64,000 bases of DNA from Tissierella sp. MB52-C2 (GCF_030931715.1 NZ_CP133261.1:2458643-2522642), one strand, 5' to 3'. Shown: positions 37,685 through 48,033, counted from the stretch's first letter. Made by a program: numbers and translations. Notes: generated from the letters alone by a model not told the origin.

Positions 37685-38287
37685 TTATTTAAATCTCTCT
37701 TTATCAATTTTATCTATTTCTTCAGAGCCTAAGAGTCCATGTAAAAAGGTATAAGTCTCATTTATCCACTCTTCATAATCATGTTTTTTATCTATTAATC
37801 CCTTTAATCTTTCTCTCAAGACTTCTATTTCGTCATTAGCTTCTTTTACAAATTTTTCCTTAATCTTCAGCTCATCATAGCTATATTGTATAGTAGCATT
37901 AAGTAGTTTTAAATTGCTTTCTCTTATTTCCTTCGGAATAGTTTCTAACATAAAGGCTACTTCATCCAGGGCATCATTTACTTCTAAAACTTGTTCCTTA
38001 TATTCATCTAGAAGCCCTATATTTTCTACTTTACTTTCATTATTTATGGAATCAGATATACCAAGAATCATTTTCATAGATTTTAGTTTCTGTCTTTGTA
38101 GTTCTCTACTTTGTATTTCCAATTCCCTTTCTTTAGCCACTAGTTCCATAAGTTCTTCCCTAGCATTTCCAATTTTTTTATCATCTACGCTTCCAAATAG
38201 TTTAATCCAATTAGGCTCACTATGTAATAATGGTATTTTATTTTTAAGTAATATGTCTTTATCTAAATTAATACTTCTATTAAACAT
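37685..38287 (-). CDS. Coiled-coil hypothetical protein
   Basis: I do not recognise a family. The 200-residue protein is rich in Glu and Lys and predicted mostly helical, with heptad-like stretches at about 50-90 (LMELVAKERELEIQSREL) and 130-185. No signal peptide or membrane segment is visible, so it is probably cytoplasmic. The ATG at 38287 has GGGAGTG 6 bases upstream; the open frame continues to 38335. It opens the operon ahead of the AcpS-NnrD fusion, the lipoprotein and alr, and its stop nearly touches the next start. Confidence 0.75.
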   Translation of the reverse strand: MFNRSINLDKDILLKNKIPLLHSEPNWIKLFGSVDDKKIGNAREELMELVAKERELEIQSRELQRQKLKSMKMILGISDSINNESKVENIGLLDEYKEQVLEVNDALDEVAFMLETIPKEIRESNLKLLNATIQYSYDELKIKEKFVKEANDEIEVLRERLKGLIDKKHDYEEWINETYTFLHGLLGSEEIDKIDKERFK

Positions 38288-38368
38288 TTTATCACTCCCA
38301 TATACAATTTTACTAATTTTTTCAAAATTTTTCAAACAATATAATTTTTATTTCTTAAAATATAGAAA

Positions 38369-38397
38369 AAATAAGCTAGAGGTCCCTCTAACTTATT
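38369..38397 (-). terminator. Terminator after the half-ABC pair
   Basis: AAATAAGCTAGAGG pairs with CCTCTAACTTATTT with one C/A mismatch in the stem, directly at the end of the exporter gene. A/T-rich flank follows on the reverse strand. Confidence 0.7.
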
Positions 38398-40010
38398 TAT
38401 ATAATAGCCTTATTCTTTACTACAAAGATATTATTATATTCATTCTTTGTTTCTTCAAATATTACATGACTTACATTTATTACAGTTACCCCTTCTAAAT
38501 TAAGCAATGTATTTTCTATTTCTCTCGCTACACTGCTATCTAAACTTGCAAAGGCCTCATCAAGAAATATTATATCTGATTTAGTTAAAAGTCCTCTTGC
38601 TATGGCTATTCTAGACCTTTCTCCTCCTGAAATGTTTTTTCCATTATCATAAATCATAGTATCTAATCCATTTGGCAAAGCCTTTAGAAAATCTTTTAAA
38701 CCTGCTTTATCTATGGCAAAATTAATCTCATCATCATTATAATCCTTATATAGAGTAATATTATTACGAAGAGTATCTTCAAATAAGAATACTTGTTGTT
38801 CAACATTGGAAATATTTTTGAAATAACTTTCCTTTTTAATATCCTTTAAGTTCTTCCCATCTACTAGAATTTTACCTTCAGTAGGATTAAAGTATTTCCT
38901 TAAAAGTTTAAGTAATGTAGATTTCCCGCCACCACTAGGGCCTATTACCAAATACTTTTCACCTTTAGTAATGCTTAAATTAATATCAGCTAAAATTTCC
39001 TTATTGTCATAACTAAATGATACATCCTGAAATTCTATGGTATTATTGAAACTATTTAGATCTACTGTTTCCTCATAGTTATCGTGATTTTTAAGGCTTT
39101 CGTCTAGCTTTATAAATAAAGATTTCACTGAGAATATCTTTGGAAACCACTCTGCTAAATTCATTAGTGGAAATATTACTCTACTCATATTATTTACTAT
39201 TAAAATAACTGCACCTGTAGTTATGGAACCTTTTATTGCCATAGCTGCCGATATGAGAAGAATAGCAAAAGTAGAGGCATACATTATAAACTGCTGTATA
39301 GATAAAGTATAAGTATGGATCTTATCTATTGTATATCCTTTATATTGAATATCCTCACTTTTATTATAAAAATCCTCTTTTATTTTTTCATTTAAGTTAT
39401 TAGACTTAATGATTTGGAAGGCTCCAAGAACTTCTTTTATATAGGATGTATATCCTTCAAATAATTCTGCTCTATGTTTTTCATGTCTTTGTAATGGCTT
39501 TCCTACTGCCATTGATAAGATAACAGATATTATGGATACACCTATTCCAATAAATAAAGCTGCTGGACTTACAGAAGCAATGACAATGAAGGATATTAAA
39601 AAACCAATAAGACTATTTCCCACTTCATATATGCCTTCTAAATATTTTTTCTCTATATTGTTCATATCATTAGTCATAGATGATAAATATACTCCATTAT
39701 TTTCAGCTTGAAATTCATTTATATTTTTACCAAAAAGTCTCTCTACATAAGTAATCTTTGTTTTTATTAAAGATTTATAGATATATATTCCCCTTGTATA
39801 GGAAATAAGAATACTAAAGGGAAGTGATAATCCAATAAGTATAAATATTTTTATGGCCTCATTTTTAAATAATGTCATGTTGCCTTCCAAGGCTGAATCT
39901 ATTATTTTCATCATTCCAATACTCAAATATCCATCTAAAGCTATCCCAATGGTTAATACTAGAAATGCTAGAATTAAATATCCAATAGACTTGTTTATAG
40001 TTCTTTTCAT
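38397..40010 (-). CDS. Half-ABC transporter (membrane plus ATPase), second of pair
   Basis: The 537-residue protein has six membrane segments at about 8-290 and a C-terminal ABC domain: Walker A GPSGGGKSTLL, signature ISGGERSRIAIARG and Walker B IIFLDEAFASLD, then VSHV. Two half-transporters in tandem that overlap by 4 bases (ATGA) usually form a heterodimeric exporter for a drug, lipid or peptide. No adjacent peptide, regulator or modification gene identifies the cargo. GGAGGTGG stands before the ATG. The substrate cannot be deduced. Confidence 0.88.
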   Translation of the reverse strand: MKRTINKSIGYLILAFLVLTIGIALDGYLSIGMMKIIDSALEGNMTLFKNEAIKIFILIGLSLPFSILISYTRGIYIYKSLIKTKITYVERLFGKNINEFQAENNGVYLSSMTNDMNNIEKKYLEGIYEVGNSLIGFLISFIVIASVSPAALFIGIGVSIISVILSMAVGKPLQRHEKHRAELFEGYTSYIKEVLGAFQIIKSNNLNEKIKEDFYNKSEDIQYKGYTIDKIHTYTLSIQQFIMYASTFAILLISAAMAIKGSITTGAVILIVNNMSRVIFPLMNLAEWFPKIFSVKSLFIKLDESLKNHDNYEETVDLNSFNNTIEFQDVSFSYDNKEILADINLSITKGEKYLVIGPSGGGKSTLLKLLRKYFNPTEGKILVDGKNLKDIKKESYFKNISNVEQQVFLFEDTLRNNITLYKDYNDDEINFAIDKAGLKDFLKALPNGLDTMIYDNGKNISGGERSRIAIARGLLTKSDIIFLDEAFASLDSSVAREIENTLLNLEGVTVINVSHVIFEETKNEYNNIFVVKNKAII

Positions 40011-41653
40011 ATGGCCACCTCCATAAAATATTCTTTTGAATTATATTTTTCAATACTCTGGTTTTTAATTTCTAAAACATAATCATATTTCTCCGTTATT
40101 CCTTCATAATATCTATGGGATATGGCAATGACTGTACAATCCAATGAAAGAATAGTATCCTCTACTTTTCTTCCTAATTCTTCATCCAAACTTGATGTTC
40201 CTTCATCTACAAATAATATCTCTGAATCCTTAACTATGGCTCTGGCAATAGAAATTCTTTGTCTTTCTCCACCAGATAAATTCTTTCCGTTTTCCATTAA
40301 CATTTCATTTATTCCATTTTCTTTTTTTCTAAGAAGTCCATCTAATCCTGCTTCATTTGCTGCTCTCAAAATTCTTTCTTCATCATAGGGCTTATATAAA
40401 GCTATATTGTTGTAGATAGTATCTTCAAATAAAAATACATCTTGATATATAAAAGAAACCTTGTTATTTAAGCTAGATTCTTTAATGTCTTTGTAAGATA
40501 TACTATCTACTGTTATTTCACCTTCATAATCATCATATGTCATGGATAAAAGTTTAATTAAAGTGGATTTTCCAGCACCACTAGCTCCTTTCAGCAAATA
40601 TTTCTTTCCCTTTTCTATAGTGAAAGAAGTATCTTTAAGTATTTCCTTTCCATCATATTGAAAATACAAATCCTTTACTTTAATTTGGTTTTCGAATATA
40701 AATTCCTTTTCTTTATCCATTGCTATGAATTTTTCATCATCCCACTTTGTAATTTTATCAAATATTTTAGCTGATGATTTCAGTTGATTAAACAAAGGTA
40801 AAATAGAAGTAATATTCCATATACAGCCATTGGACAGTTGAAACATATAGGTTATTTTAGTTAAGGATATTCCCTTACTCATTAAAGCAGATAAATATAC
40901 TAAAGATATCATTACAAATCCAAATCCTAAGAACTCCATAATCCTTCTTTGGCTATCTGTATAAACGTTGTAAGCAAACTTCTTTCTTTCAAGACCCATA
41001 ATAGACTTTAATGATTTTGAAAGAAATTGATTCTCTATATTATTTAATTTCAATATCTCTAACCCATTAAATGTATTGGACATATTTACGGTAAAATGTT
41101 CATTATATTCTGATACTTCTTTTTGAAGAGATACTGTCTTTTTCTCAAAGGTTTTACTGATAAAGAATAATAATATTGAAATGCCAAATGCACCTACGGC
41201 AAACTTTAAATCTAAAAAAGCTATAATAGTAAGAGATACCACATATACGCCACCACGAAATATTACATTGATAAGTTGTAAGAAAAAGCTACTTTCAAAT
41301 AAATTAATATCATTAATTAAATTTGAAATGTAAGTATCCTTAGACTTTTTACTAAATTCTTTGTAAGATGAGTTTAATATCTTATCAAAGGCTAAAAGTC
41401 TAACATCAAGTAATGTATCCCTCATATAGGATATTCTCATAAATCTAGATACTATATACAGTATAGAACCTAATATTATGATTCCCATTGAAACCCATAA
41501 AACTTTCAAGAAATTTTCCTTTGTTCCTATTTGAATACTACCTATGACCATGGATATAGCTAGGTTCATTAAAGTATTATCTAATACCGGTATAAAACAA
41601 GCCAATATGTACATCATGAATCTTGATTTTCGCTTCATTAAAAGTTCTTTCAT
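40007..41653 (-). CDS. Half-ABC transporter (membrane plus ATPase), first of pair
   Basis: The 548-residue protein has six membrane segments (about 14-300) and an ABC domain with Walker A GASGAGKST, signature LSGGERQRISIARA and Walker B ILFVDEGTSSLD. The catalytic glutamate follows the Walker B Asp, so this half keeps ATP hydrolysis. It has a GGGGG site before its ATG at 41653. A possible promoter, TTGACA (41731-41736) with TAATAT 17 bases on, and a 15-base inverted repeat lie in the AT-rich region upstream; these suggest regulation, but no regulator gene is adjacent. Confidence 0.88.
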   Translation of the reverse strand: MKELLMKRKSRFMMYILACFIPVLDNTLMNLAISMVIGSIQIGTKENFLKVLWVSMGIIILGSILYIVSRFMRISYMRDTLLDVRLLAFDKILNSSYKEFSKKSKDTYISNLINDINLFESSFFLQLINVIFRGGVYVVSLTIIAFLDLKFAVGAFGISILLFFISKTFEKKTVSLQKEVSEYNEHFTVNMSNTFNGLEILKLNNIENQFLSKSLKSIMGLERKKFAYNVYTDSQRRIMEFLGFGFVMISLVYLSALMSKGISLTKITYMFQLSNGCIWNITSILPLFNQLKSSAKIFDKITKWDDEKFIAMDKEKEFIFENQIKVKDLYFQYDGKEILKDTSFTIEKGKKYLLKGASGAGKSTLIKLLSMTYDDYEGEITVDSISYKDIKESSLNNKVSFIYQDVFLFEDTIYNNIALYKPYDEERILRAANEAGLDGLLRKKENGINEMLMENGKNLSGGERQRISIARAIVKDSEILFVDEGTSSLDEELGRKVEDTILSLDCTVIAISHRYYEGITEKYDYVLEIKNQSIEKYNSKEYFMEVAI

Positions 41654-41743
41654 GTTATCCCCCCATTTTATAATTCATAATTATCTTACTCTTTATTTCC
41701 TAATACGATATTAGTATATTTTGTTAATTTTGTCAATACATTA

Positions 41744-41779
41744 ATTAATATTTTTAATTTATATATTAAAAATATTAAT
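41744..41779. repeat. 15-base perfect inverted repeat upstream of the half-ABC pair
   Basis: ATTAATATTTTTAAT (41744-41758) and ATTAAAAATATTAAT (41765-41779) are perfect inverted copies around a 6-base loop, within a 221-base region between the divergent exporter and small-protein genes. It could be an operator or a hairpin, but pure A/T palindromes arise easily in this DNA. Confidence 0.5.
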
Positions 41780-41874
41780 ATATAAATTAATTATATTTAT
41801 TTATAGTTTATGTCTTTTTTATCTTAATATTAATTATTATATTGTTAATACTATAATATGTGGAGGTGAAACAG

Positions 41875-42144
41875 ATGGATAAAAAACACAAATCTAATCA
41901 GCCTTACTATACAAAACCCGTTAAAGAAGTAAATTCTAATATGTTTGAAAATAAAGGAGACTGGAAGAAAACTGGATTCTATGAAAATAGTGAAGTTTTC
42001 CCTCCAAGAGGCAGCTTTATTAATGTACCAGATGATGTTTTGTTTGAACCTAAAGCAAATTTATTGGATAATATAATCGAAGAAAAAGAAGAAGATATAG
42101 GTTCTCAGTTATATAATAAAAGTGAAGATAAAAACAAACGCTAA
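41875..42144 (+). CDS. Small hydrophilic hypothetical protein
   Basis: The 89-residue protein is polar and probably disordered at both ends, with a compact middle (GFYENSEVFPPRGSFINVP, then VLFEPKANLLDNI) and a highly acidic C-terminal tail. No membrane segment or cysteine is present. I do not recognise the family. I placed the start at 41875 because a perfect GGAGGTG lies 6 bases upstream; the frame also has an ATG at 41860. It is transcribed alone, divergent from the exporter pair, and ends in a very strong terminator. Confidence 0.8.
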   Translation: MDKKHKSNQPYYTKPVKEVNSNMFENKGDWKKTGFYENSEVFPPRGSFINVPDDVLFEPKANLLDNIIEEKEEDIGSQLYNKSEDKNKR

Positions 42145-42170
42145 AAGAGTTAACTCTTTTAGCGTTTGTT
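42133..42170. terminator. Very strong bidirectional terminator
   Basis: A perfect 38-base palindrome: 19 bases (42133-42151) pair with 42152-42170, flanked by T-tracts on both strands (TTTTTT forward, TTTTT reverse). It ends the small-protein gene and the pyr operon from opposite sides. Confidence 0.93.
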
Positions 42171-42204
42171 TTTTAAAAATTTATTGTTTAAAATTGTCGA
42201 ATCC

Positions 42205-42759
42205 TTATATCTTTCTACTTCCAGGTTTTGCTATAGTAAGTCCTTCTTTACATAGAGGACATTCTTCTTCATTGTATGTTTTTATTTCTAATTCAGTCCC
42301 ACCATAAACAGGATATTTAATATCTCCCTTTGATCTATTGGCGATGCAAGCTATACCTACTACTACTCCACCATATTCTTCTACTACTTTAATAGCCTCA
42401 TAAGCTGATTTTCCAGTAGTTACTACATCTTCAGATATAATCACCCTTTGTCCCTTTTCTATATGAAATCCTCTCTTTAGTGTCATCTCTCCTCCTTCTC
42501 TTTCAGTAAATATGGCAGGCTTACCTAGCTGACGTCCTAACTCATAAGCTACTATAATCCCACCCATGGCAGGTCCTACAACTATGTCAATATCCAAGTC
42601 TTTAATCTTATCAACAATAAATGATACTGCTTTTTCCGCCTTATCTGGATATTGTAATAGCTTTGCACATTGTACATATCTATCACTATGTTTCCCTGAA
42701 GATAGTAAAAAATGTCCTTCAAGTAAAGCATCTGATTCTTTAAGTAAATCTATAATCAT
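42205..42759 (-). CDS. pyrE: Orotate phosphoribosyltransferase
   Basis: PyrE joins orotate with PRPP to make OMP. The 184-residue protein has the PRPP-binding motif [14 protein letters not shown], the GPAMGGII loop, and the C-terminal extension EECPLCKEG found in many Clostridia and Thermotogae. I chose the ATG at 42759 because GGGAGG precedes it; the frame reaches 42780. It is the last gene of the pyrB-I-C-F-K-D-E operon and ends at the large palindrome. Confidence 0.95.
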   Translation of the reverse strand: MIIDLLKESDALLEGHFLLSSGKHSDRYVQCAKLLQYPDKAEKAVSFIVDKIKDLDIDIVVGPAMGGIIVAYELGRQLGKPAIFTEREGGEMTLKRGFHIEKGQRVIISEDVVTTGKSAYEAIKVVEEYGGVVVGIACIANRSKGDIKYPVYGGTELEIKTYNEEECPLCKEGLTIAKPGSRKI

Positions 42760-42792
42760 TTTAAAACCTCCCGTTTTCAATTGATAATATTT

Positions 42793-43689
42793 CTAAATGA
42801 TCCCTCTGATTTCTTCCAACGATTTAATTCCTTCTTTCTCCATAAACATCTCAATCCCTTGAATAATGTCTATAGTAATATCTGGTTTAATAAAGTTCCC
42901 GCTACCTACTTGAATAGCAGTAGCCCCTGCCATAATAAACTCTATGGCATCCTCAAAACTTATTATTCCTCCTATACCTATTATTGGAACATTTACTACC
43001 TTACTTACTTCATATACCATCCTTAAAGCTATTGGTTTAATACATGGTCCTGATAGCCCTGCTGTTATATTGTTAAATACAGGTTTTCTTTTATAAATAT
43101 CTATGGCAAGTGCATTAAATGTATTTACAAGTGACAGTCCATCTGCTCCTGCCTCTACACAGGCATAAGCCATTTCTTTTATGTTTTCAGCATTAGGAGA
43201 TAATTTTACTATCATTGGTTTTTTTGATATACTTTTAGCCTTTTTTACTACTTCTGATGCAGTATTGCATTTTATACCAAATGCCATTCCACCTTCTTTT
43301 ACATTGGGGCAGGAAATATTTAGTTCAATCATATGAACTGAAGTTTCATTTAATAGCTCTATTCCTTCTAAATAATCATCTATGGTGCTGCCGCCTAAAT
43401 TAGCCAGTATTACAGTATCTTTTTTCTCCATAAATGGCAATTCTTCTTCGATAAATCCCTTTACTCCAGGGTTTTGTAATCCTATGCTGTTCATTAGCCC
43501 CGATGGTGTTTCGTGAATTCTTATGCCTTTGTTTCCATCTCTTTTATTCAATGTAAGCCCCTTAGTCGAAATACCTCCTAGCTTTTCTATAGGAAAATAC
43601 TCTTCAAATTCTTTACCAAATCCAAAGGTACCAGATGCAGCTATGACAGGATTTTTAAATTCTATTCCGCAAATATTTACCTTAGTCAA
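42793..43689 (-). CDS. pyrD: Dihydroorotate dehydrogenase B, catalytic subunit
   Basis: This FMN enzyme oxidises dihydroorotate to orotate with NAD via PyrK. The 298-residue protein has NIS and CPNVK segments, KLSPNAENI, and [17 protein letters not shown] typical of class 1B, and the active-site Cys in NISCPNV. The start is a TTG at 43689 with GGGGAGG 8 bases upstream, within the end of pyrK. Class 1B is confirmed by the adjacent pyrK. Confidence 0.96.
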   Translation of the reverse strand: MTKVNICGIEFKNPVIAASGTFGFGKEFEEYFPIEKLGGISTKGLTLNKRDGNKGIRIHETPSGLMNSIGLQNPGVKGFIEEELPFMEKKDTVILANLGGSTIDDYLEGIELLNETSVHMIELNISCPNVKEGGMAFGIKCNTASEVVKKAKSISKKPMIVKLSPNAENIKEMAYACVEAGADGLSLVNTFNALAIDIYKRKPVFNNITAGLSGPCIKPIALRMVYEVSKVVNVPIIGIGGIISFEDAIEFIMAGATAIQVGSGNFIKPDITIDIIQGIEMFMEKEGIKSLEEIRGII

Positions 43690-44413
43690 TAGTTATCTCC
43701 TCCCCTTTAAATACTGGTCCTTCTTTACATACTCTCTCTATTCCCCTTATGGTCTCCACTGTACATCCAAGACAAGCACCTATTCCACAAGCCATTCTAT
43801 TTTCCATTGAAATATATAAAGGCACCTTTCCCTTACATATGTTCATTATTACTTTCATCATAGGAGTTGGACCACAGGTATAAACTAAATCATATTCCAT
43901 AGGATTAAATAATTCAGTTATAAAGCCCTTATGCCCCATAATACCATTGTCTGTTGCCATAAATATATTGTTTACATATTGTCCTATTGATTCTAAAAAA
44001 TAAGGTTTATCTCTAAAACCACAATATAAATCTGCTTTTATATTAAGACTTTTAGCCAGATATAGCATTGGTGCAATACCTATTCCGCCAGATATTAAGG
44101 CAATTTTCCCCTTTGTATTTAAGTCAAATCCATTGCCTAATGGTCCTAGTATACTTAATTTGTCACCTTTTTTAAGTTTAGATATAATATGAGTTCCTCT
44201 GCCTTTTACCTCATATAAAAACTTAATTCTACCATTATTTAAGTCTGCAATGGAAATCGGTCTTGATAAGAATGGGTCTAAGGCTTCCCAACCTCTAATC
44301 ATATAGAATTGTCCTGGAGAACCTTGAAAATCTCCATCTAGAATAAGTTCATATATATTTTCACTGATTTCTATATTGGACTCAATAATCCCATCTTGAT
44401 AGCTACTCTTCAT
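43682..44413 (-). CDS. pyrK: Dihydroorotate dehydrogenase electron transfer subunit
   Basis: PyrK carries FAD and a [2Fe-2S] cluster and passes electrons from PyrD to NAD. The 243-residue protein has an FAD-binding SRPISIADL motif, the NAD-binding [15 protein letters not shown], and a C-terminal cysteine cluster [10 protein letters not shown] with a fourth Cys in ERVCKEG. It overlaps pyrF by 11 bases and pyrD by about 8, so the genes are coupled. Confidence 0.96.
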   Translation of the reverse strand: MKSSYQDGIIESNIEISENIYELILDGDFQGSPGQFYMIRGWEALDPFLSRPISIADLNNGRIKFLYEVKGRGTHIISKLKKGDKLSILGPLGNGFDLNTKGKIALISGGIGIAPMLYLAKSLNIKADLYCGFRDKPYFLESIGQYVNNIFMATDNGIMGHKGFITELFNPMEYDLVYTCGPTPMMKVIMNICKGKVPLYISMENRMACGIGACLGCTVETIRGIERVCKEGPVFKGEEITID

Positions 44414-45260
44414 AGCCTATATCCTCCCTCATGGAAAGCACTGCTTCTCTTGTATATTTTTCAAAGTTTTCTATGCCATCTTCATGTTTTTTATATGCGG
44501 TTATTATTCCTCTTGAAGAGTTTACAATTCCACCGTTTCCATTATTTAAATAAAGGTTTACATCTTGTCCCTTAGCTCCTTGTGCACCATATCCTGGAAT
44601 TAGAAAATACATATTCTTATATCTTTCTCTTATTTCTATTGCCTCGTCTGTATGAGTGCCCCCTACTACTCCACCTATTAAACTATATCCAGATTCCCCC
44701 ATATATTTAGTGCCTAGTTCTTCTAATTTATTTCCAATATGATAATAAAGTTTTTCTCCATTTACATCTAAATATTCAATATCCTTAGCCCCTGGGTTAG
44801 AGGTTCTAAGAAGTACAAATATACCTTTATTCCCTTTATCTAAATACTTAAAATAAGGTGTAATACTATCAAATCCCATATATGGATTAAGGGTGATAAA
44901 ATCCACTTCAAAATCTCCTTCAAAATGTCCCTTTGCATACATATCTGCTGTAGATTGAATGTCTCCACGTTTTATATCTCCTATAGTTAAAGACTTTAGA
45001 CTTCTTAAATATTCTAAAGTTTTTTTATAGGCTATTAATCCCTTTATTCCATAGGCTTCGTAATATGCTATTTGAAGTTTATAAATTGCTGTAATATCTT
45101 CTGTACAATCTATAATCTTTTTATTAAATCTAAAGATTATTTCATCTATATCTATATATTTCAGTTTTATATCCTCAGGAATATAATCTAGATGTGTATC
45201 TAGTCCAATACAAACATTTCCTTTAGCTTGTACTTCTTCATAAAGTTTATCTATTATCAT
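44403..45260 (-). CDS. pyrF: Orotidine 5'-phosphate decarboxylase (type 2)
   Basis: PyrF removes CO2 from OMP to give UMP. The 285-residue length and motifs are those of the type 2 group: CIGLDTHLDYIP, GDIKRGDIQSTADMYAKG with the catalytic Asp-Lys-Asp set, and TLNPYMGFDSITPYF. A GGAGTG site supports the ATG at 45260. It is the fourth gene of the operon. Confidence 0.96.
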   Translation of the reverse strand: MIIDKLYEEVQAKGNVCIGLDTHLDYIPEDIKLKYIDIDEIIFRFNKKIIDCTEDITAIYKLQIAYYEAYGIKGLIAYKKTLEYLRSLKSLTIGDIKRGDIQSTADMYAKGHFEGDFEVDFITLNPYMGFDSITPYFKYLDKGNKGIFVLLRTSNPGAKDIEYLDVNGEKLYYHIGNKLEELGTKYMGESGYSLIGGVVGGTHTDEAIEIRERYKNMYFLIPGYGAQGAKGQDVNLYLNNGNGGIVNSSRGIITAYKKHEDGIENFEKYTREAVLSMREDIGYEE

Positions 45261-45270
45261 ATCTTCACTC

Positions 45271-46467
45271 CTAGTTTTTATACTCTTTATTTACATACTT
45301 TATTTCTCCATCTTTTAAAGTCATGATTACTTCACCATAAAACTTCATTCCATTAAAGGGAGTATTTTTCCCCTTAGATAAGAATGTATTGCTATTTACT
45401 ATGATTTCTTTATTTAAATCTACAAGGACTAAATCTGCAAAATATCCTTTTTCTATTTTACCTTTTTGAACCTTCATTATCCTTCCAGCATTGGCTGACA
45501 TTAACTGTGATAATTTCATTAAATCTATTTTTCCCGATTTCACTAAGTTAGTATATGAAACTGAAAAAGAGGTTTCTATCCCAGATAAGCCCGGCGCTCC
45601 TTTTTCTTTATCCTCCTTAGTATGAGGCGCATGGTCTGTTGCTATTGTATCTACTGTTCCATCTATTATTCCTTCAATAATTGCATCTCTATCTTTCTCT
45701 GTCCTAATAGGTGGATTTACCCTATAATCATTATCATAAAGTGCAATATGATGTGGTGTCACTTCACAGGTCACATTTACTCCCTCTTTTTTAGCTCTTC
45801 TAATTTCCTCTATGGCTTCTATGGTGCTCACATGGGCTAAATGCAGTTTGGCACCTGTTACCTTAGATAGATATATATCCCTGATGGTAATGATATTTTC
45901 AGATATTCTATAGTCTACCTCTGTTAAATCCTCATCTTCTGCATGGGTAATTATTATTAATCCTTTTTCCCTTGCCTTCATCATGGCATTATACATTACT
46001 ATATTGGATTTTATGCCCTTACCATCATCTGATATAAACTTCACTCTTTCATCTAATGTATCTAAATGTTCTAAAGTTTCCCCGTCGAAGTTTTTTGTAA
46101 TAGAAACAGTTTGATGAACATTTACTAAGTCAATTTCCTTAGCCTTGTTTAAAACATACTCAACTATATCCATAGAACTACAGATAGGATTTGTATTTCC
46201 CATTAAATTGACTACAGTATACCCACCTTTTAATGCTGCCAGTCCCCCAGTAAACAAATTCTCCTTATGAGTAAAGCCTGGTTCTCTAAAGTGAACATGT
46301 AGATCGATAAAGGAGGGCATAAGAACCAAACCTTCCCCATCTATTACTTCACAGTCATAGTCTAATTTTTCATTAAAATCTTCTATTATTCCATCTTTAA
46401 TATATAAATCTCCTAAGAAATCCTTAGATTCATCTACTATCCTAACAGATTTTATTAAAAGTTCCAT
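45271..46467 (-). CDS. pyrC: Dihydroorotase
   Basis: PyrC closes carbamoyl aspartate to dihydroorotate. The 398-residue amidohydrolase has the zinc motif DLHVHFREPG, HAEDEDL, LAHVSTIEAI and the catalytic Asp in ATDHAPHT. I chose the ATG at 46467 because GGGAGGG precedes it; the frame runs to 46542 through the end of pyrI without support. It overlaps nothing but follows pyrI closely and precedes pyrF by 10 bases. Confidence 0.96.
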   Translation of the reverse strand: MELLIKSVRIVDESKDFLGDLYIKDGIIEDFNEKLDYDCEVIDGEGLVLMPSFIDLHVHFREPGFTHKENLFTGGLAALKGGYTVVNLMGNTNPICSSMDIVEYVLNKAKEIDLVNVHQTVSITKNFDGETLEHLDTLDERVKFISDDGKGIKSNIVMYNAMMKAREKGLIIITHAEDEDLTEVDYRISENIITIRDIYLSKVTGAKLHLAHVSTIEAIEEIRRAKKEGVNVTCEVTPHHIALYDNDYRVNPPIRTEKDRDAIIEGIIDGTVDTIATDHAPHTKEDKEKGAPGLSGIETSFSVSYTNLVKSGKIDLMKLSQLMSANAGRIMKVQKGKIEKGYFADLVLVDLNKEIIVNSNTFLSKGKNTPFNGMKFYGEVIMTLKDGEIKYVNKEYKN

Positions 46468-46468
46468 T

Positions 46469-46897
46469 TTATCCCTCCCAAGAATATATTTGGTCACAAT
46501 ATTCACATTTATATCTTCCTTCTTTTTCATCAAGTAATACAAATTTGTGGGTTATTCCTCTTTCTACTGAAGTTATACATCTTGGATTTTTACATTCTAT
46601 AATTCCTTCTACCTTATTTGGTAATGATAAACTTATTTTCTCCCTTATAATTTCATTTTCTATTATATTTACAGTTATATTTGGATCAATAAATCCTAAC
46701 ATGGCTAAATCTATATCTATTTCATTTTCAATTTTTATAATATCTTTACGACCTTGTTTATCACTTACAGCATTCATTATTAAAGCCACTGTAAAATCTG
46801 CCTTATCTAATCCTAGATGTTTAAATATTATAATTCCATATCCTGGTTTAATATGGTCTATTACAATCCCCTTTGAGATACTATTTATACTTAACAT
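46469..46897 (-). CDS. pyrI: Aspartate carbamoyltransferase regulatory subunit
   Basis: PyrI binds nucleotide effectors and controls the PyrB catalytic trimers. The 142-residue protein has the zinc-binding cysteines C102, C107, C131 and C134 (CKNPRC, CEYC), and an effector domain with KPGYGIIIF. It starts at 46897, one base inside the pyrB stop (TAATG). Operons with both PyrR-type attenuation and PyrI thus have two layers of feedback. Confidence 0.96.
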   Translation of the reverse strand: MLSINSISKGIVIDHIKPGYGIIIFKHLGLDKADFTVALIMNAVSDKQGRKDIIKIENEIDIDLAMLGFIDPNITVNIIENEIIREKISLSLPNKVEGIIECKNPRCITSVERGITHKFVLLDEKEGRYKCEYCDQIYSWEG

Positions 46898-47820
46898 TAT
46901 TTCACCCCCAATAATTTAGCAATTAAAGCCATTCTAACAAACATCCCATATTTAGCCTGTCTAAAATACCAAGCTCTAGAATCATTATCTACTTCCATAC
47001 TTATTTCATTTACCCTTGGAAGTGGATGAAGAATTGTTAAATCCTTTTTCGCAGTTTTCAGCTTTGCATTATCTAATATATAGCTATCCTTTAGTCTTAT
47101 ATAGTCAGCTTCATTAAAAAAACGTTCTTTTTGCACTCTAGTCATATAGAGAATATCTAGTTTATCTATAACTTCCTCAAGTCTTTCTACTTCTATATAA
47201 TCTAAAGATTTCTTATGAAGGATTTCAGTTTTAATATATTCAGGTGTTTGTAATTCATTTGGGGATATTAATATAAATTTTATATTTTCATATCTGGATA
47301 TTGCCTTTATTAAAGAATGGACTGTACGACCGAATTTTAAGTCTCCACATAATCCTATGGTTAAATTTGAAAAGTTACCTTTTGCAACCTTAATAGTCAA
47401 AAGGTCTGTAAGTGTTTGAGTTGGGTGTTGATGTCCTCCATCTCCTGCATTGATTAAAGGAACATCTGAATAGTATGAGGCGTATTTAGGTGCCCCTTCT
47501 TTTGGATGACGCATGGCTATAACGTCTGCATAGGCTGCAACTGTTCTTATGGTATCTGCTAGATTTTCTCCCTTAGATACTGAGCTGGAATTTGGTTCTG
47601 AAAAACCTATTACTTTTCCACCTAATCTTAACATTGCAGCTTCAAAGCTTAATCTAGTTCTTGTACTAGGCTCAAAGAATAAAGTTCCCAATACCTTTCC
47701 ATCACATAAATGTATAAATTCTTCTGGTCTAGTGATGATTTCCTCTGCTAATACAAATATTTCTTCTATTTCTTTCACTGTAAAGTCTTGTGGGTCAATT
47801 AAATTTCTTCCTTTTAACAT
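46897..47820 (-). CDS. pyrB: Aspartate carbamoyltransferase catalytic subunit
   Basis: PyrB makes carbamoyl aspartate, the first committed step of pyrimidine synthesis. The 307-residue protein has the carbamoyl phosphate loop STRTR at about 52-56, [11 protein letters not shown] and HPLPRVNEI. It is first in the operon, behind the attenuator leader, with AAGGAGG before the ATG at 47820. Confidence 0.97.
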   Translation of the reverse strand: MLKGRNLIDPQDFTVKEIEEIFVLAEEIITRPEEFIHLCDGKVLGTLFFEPSTRTRLSFEAAMLRLGGKVIGFSEPNSSSVSKGENLADTIRTVAAYADVIAMRHPKEGAPKYASYYSDVPLINAGDGGHQHPTQTLTDLLTIKVAKGNFSNLTIGLCGDLKFGRTVHSLIKAISRYENIKFILISPNELQTPEYIKTEILHKKSLDYIEVERLEEVIDKLDILYMTRVQKERFFNEADYIRLKDSYILDNAKLKTAKKDLTILHPLPRVNEISMEVDNDSRAWYFRQAKYGMFVRMALIAKLLGVK

Positions 47821-47864
47821 TTTAATGCCTCCTTATAGTCTATTAGACCTTTAAAGGATTAGCG

Positions 47865-48004
47865 TCAAAAAATGCCCTCCATAAAGGAAGGCACAAGAAT
47901 ATCATGTACTATTTATCTACGCTGTCCTTCCTAATCTCACAGGATTAGATTAAAGGTATTTATTTATTACTAATAAAAATAACACAAAACATATCAAAAG
48001 TCAA
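47865..48004 (-). promoter_or_regulatory. pyr operon promoter and PyrR-type attenuator
   Basis: On the reverse strand: TTGACT (47999-48004) and TATTTT (47976-47981) 17 bases apart; then AATCCTGTGAGATT (47933-47946), which matches the PyrR-binding loop ARUCCNGNGAGGYU at all positions but one; then AGGAAGGA (47925-47932), which can pair with the terminator arm; then the terminator GCCTTCC-TTTAT-GGAGGGC (47874-47892) with a T-tract. UMP-bound PyrR would favour termination. No pyrR gene is in the window, so the protein is inferred. Confidence 0.88.
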
Positions 48005-48033
48005 TGGTTTAATTATCTATTTATAATATCAAT

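Noticed and set aside
38397-41653. A bacteriocin or lantibiotic locus around the half-ABC pair
   Set aside because: No precursor peptide with a leader, modification enzyme or immunity gene lies in the flanks, and the ABC proteins lack a C39 peptidase domain.
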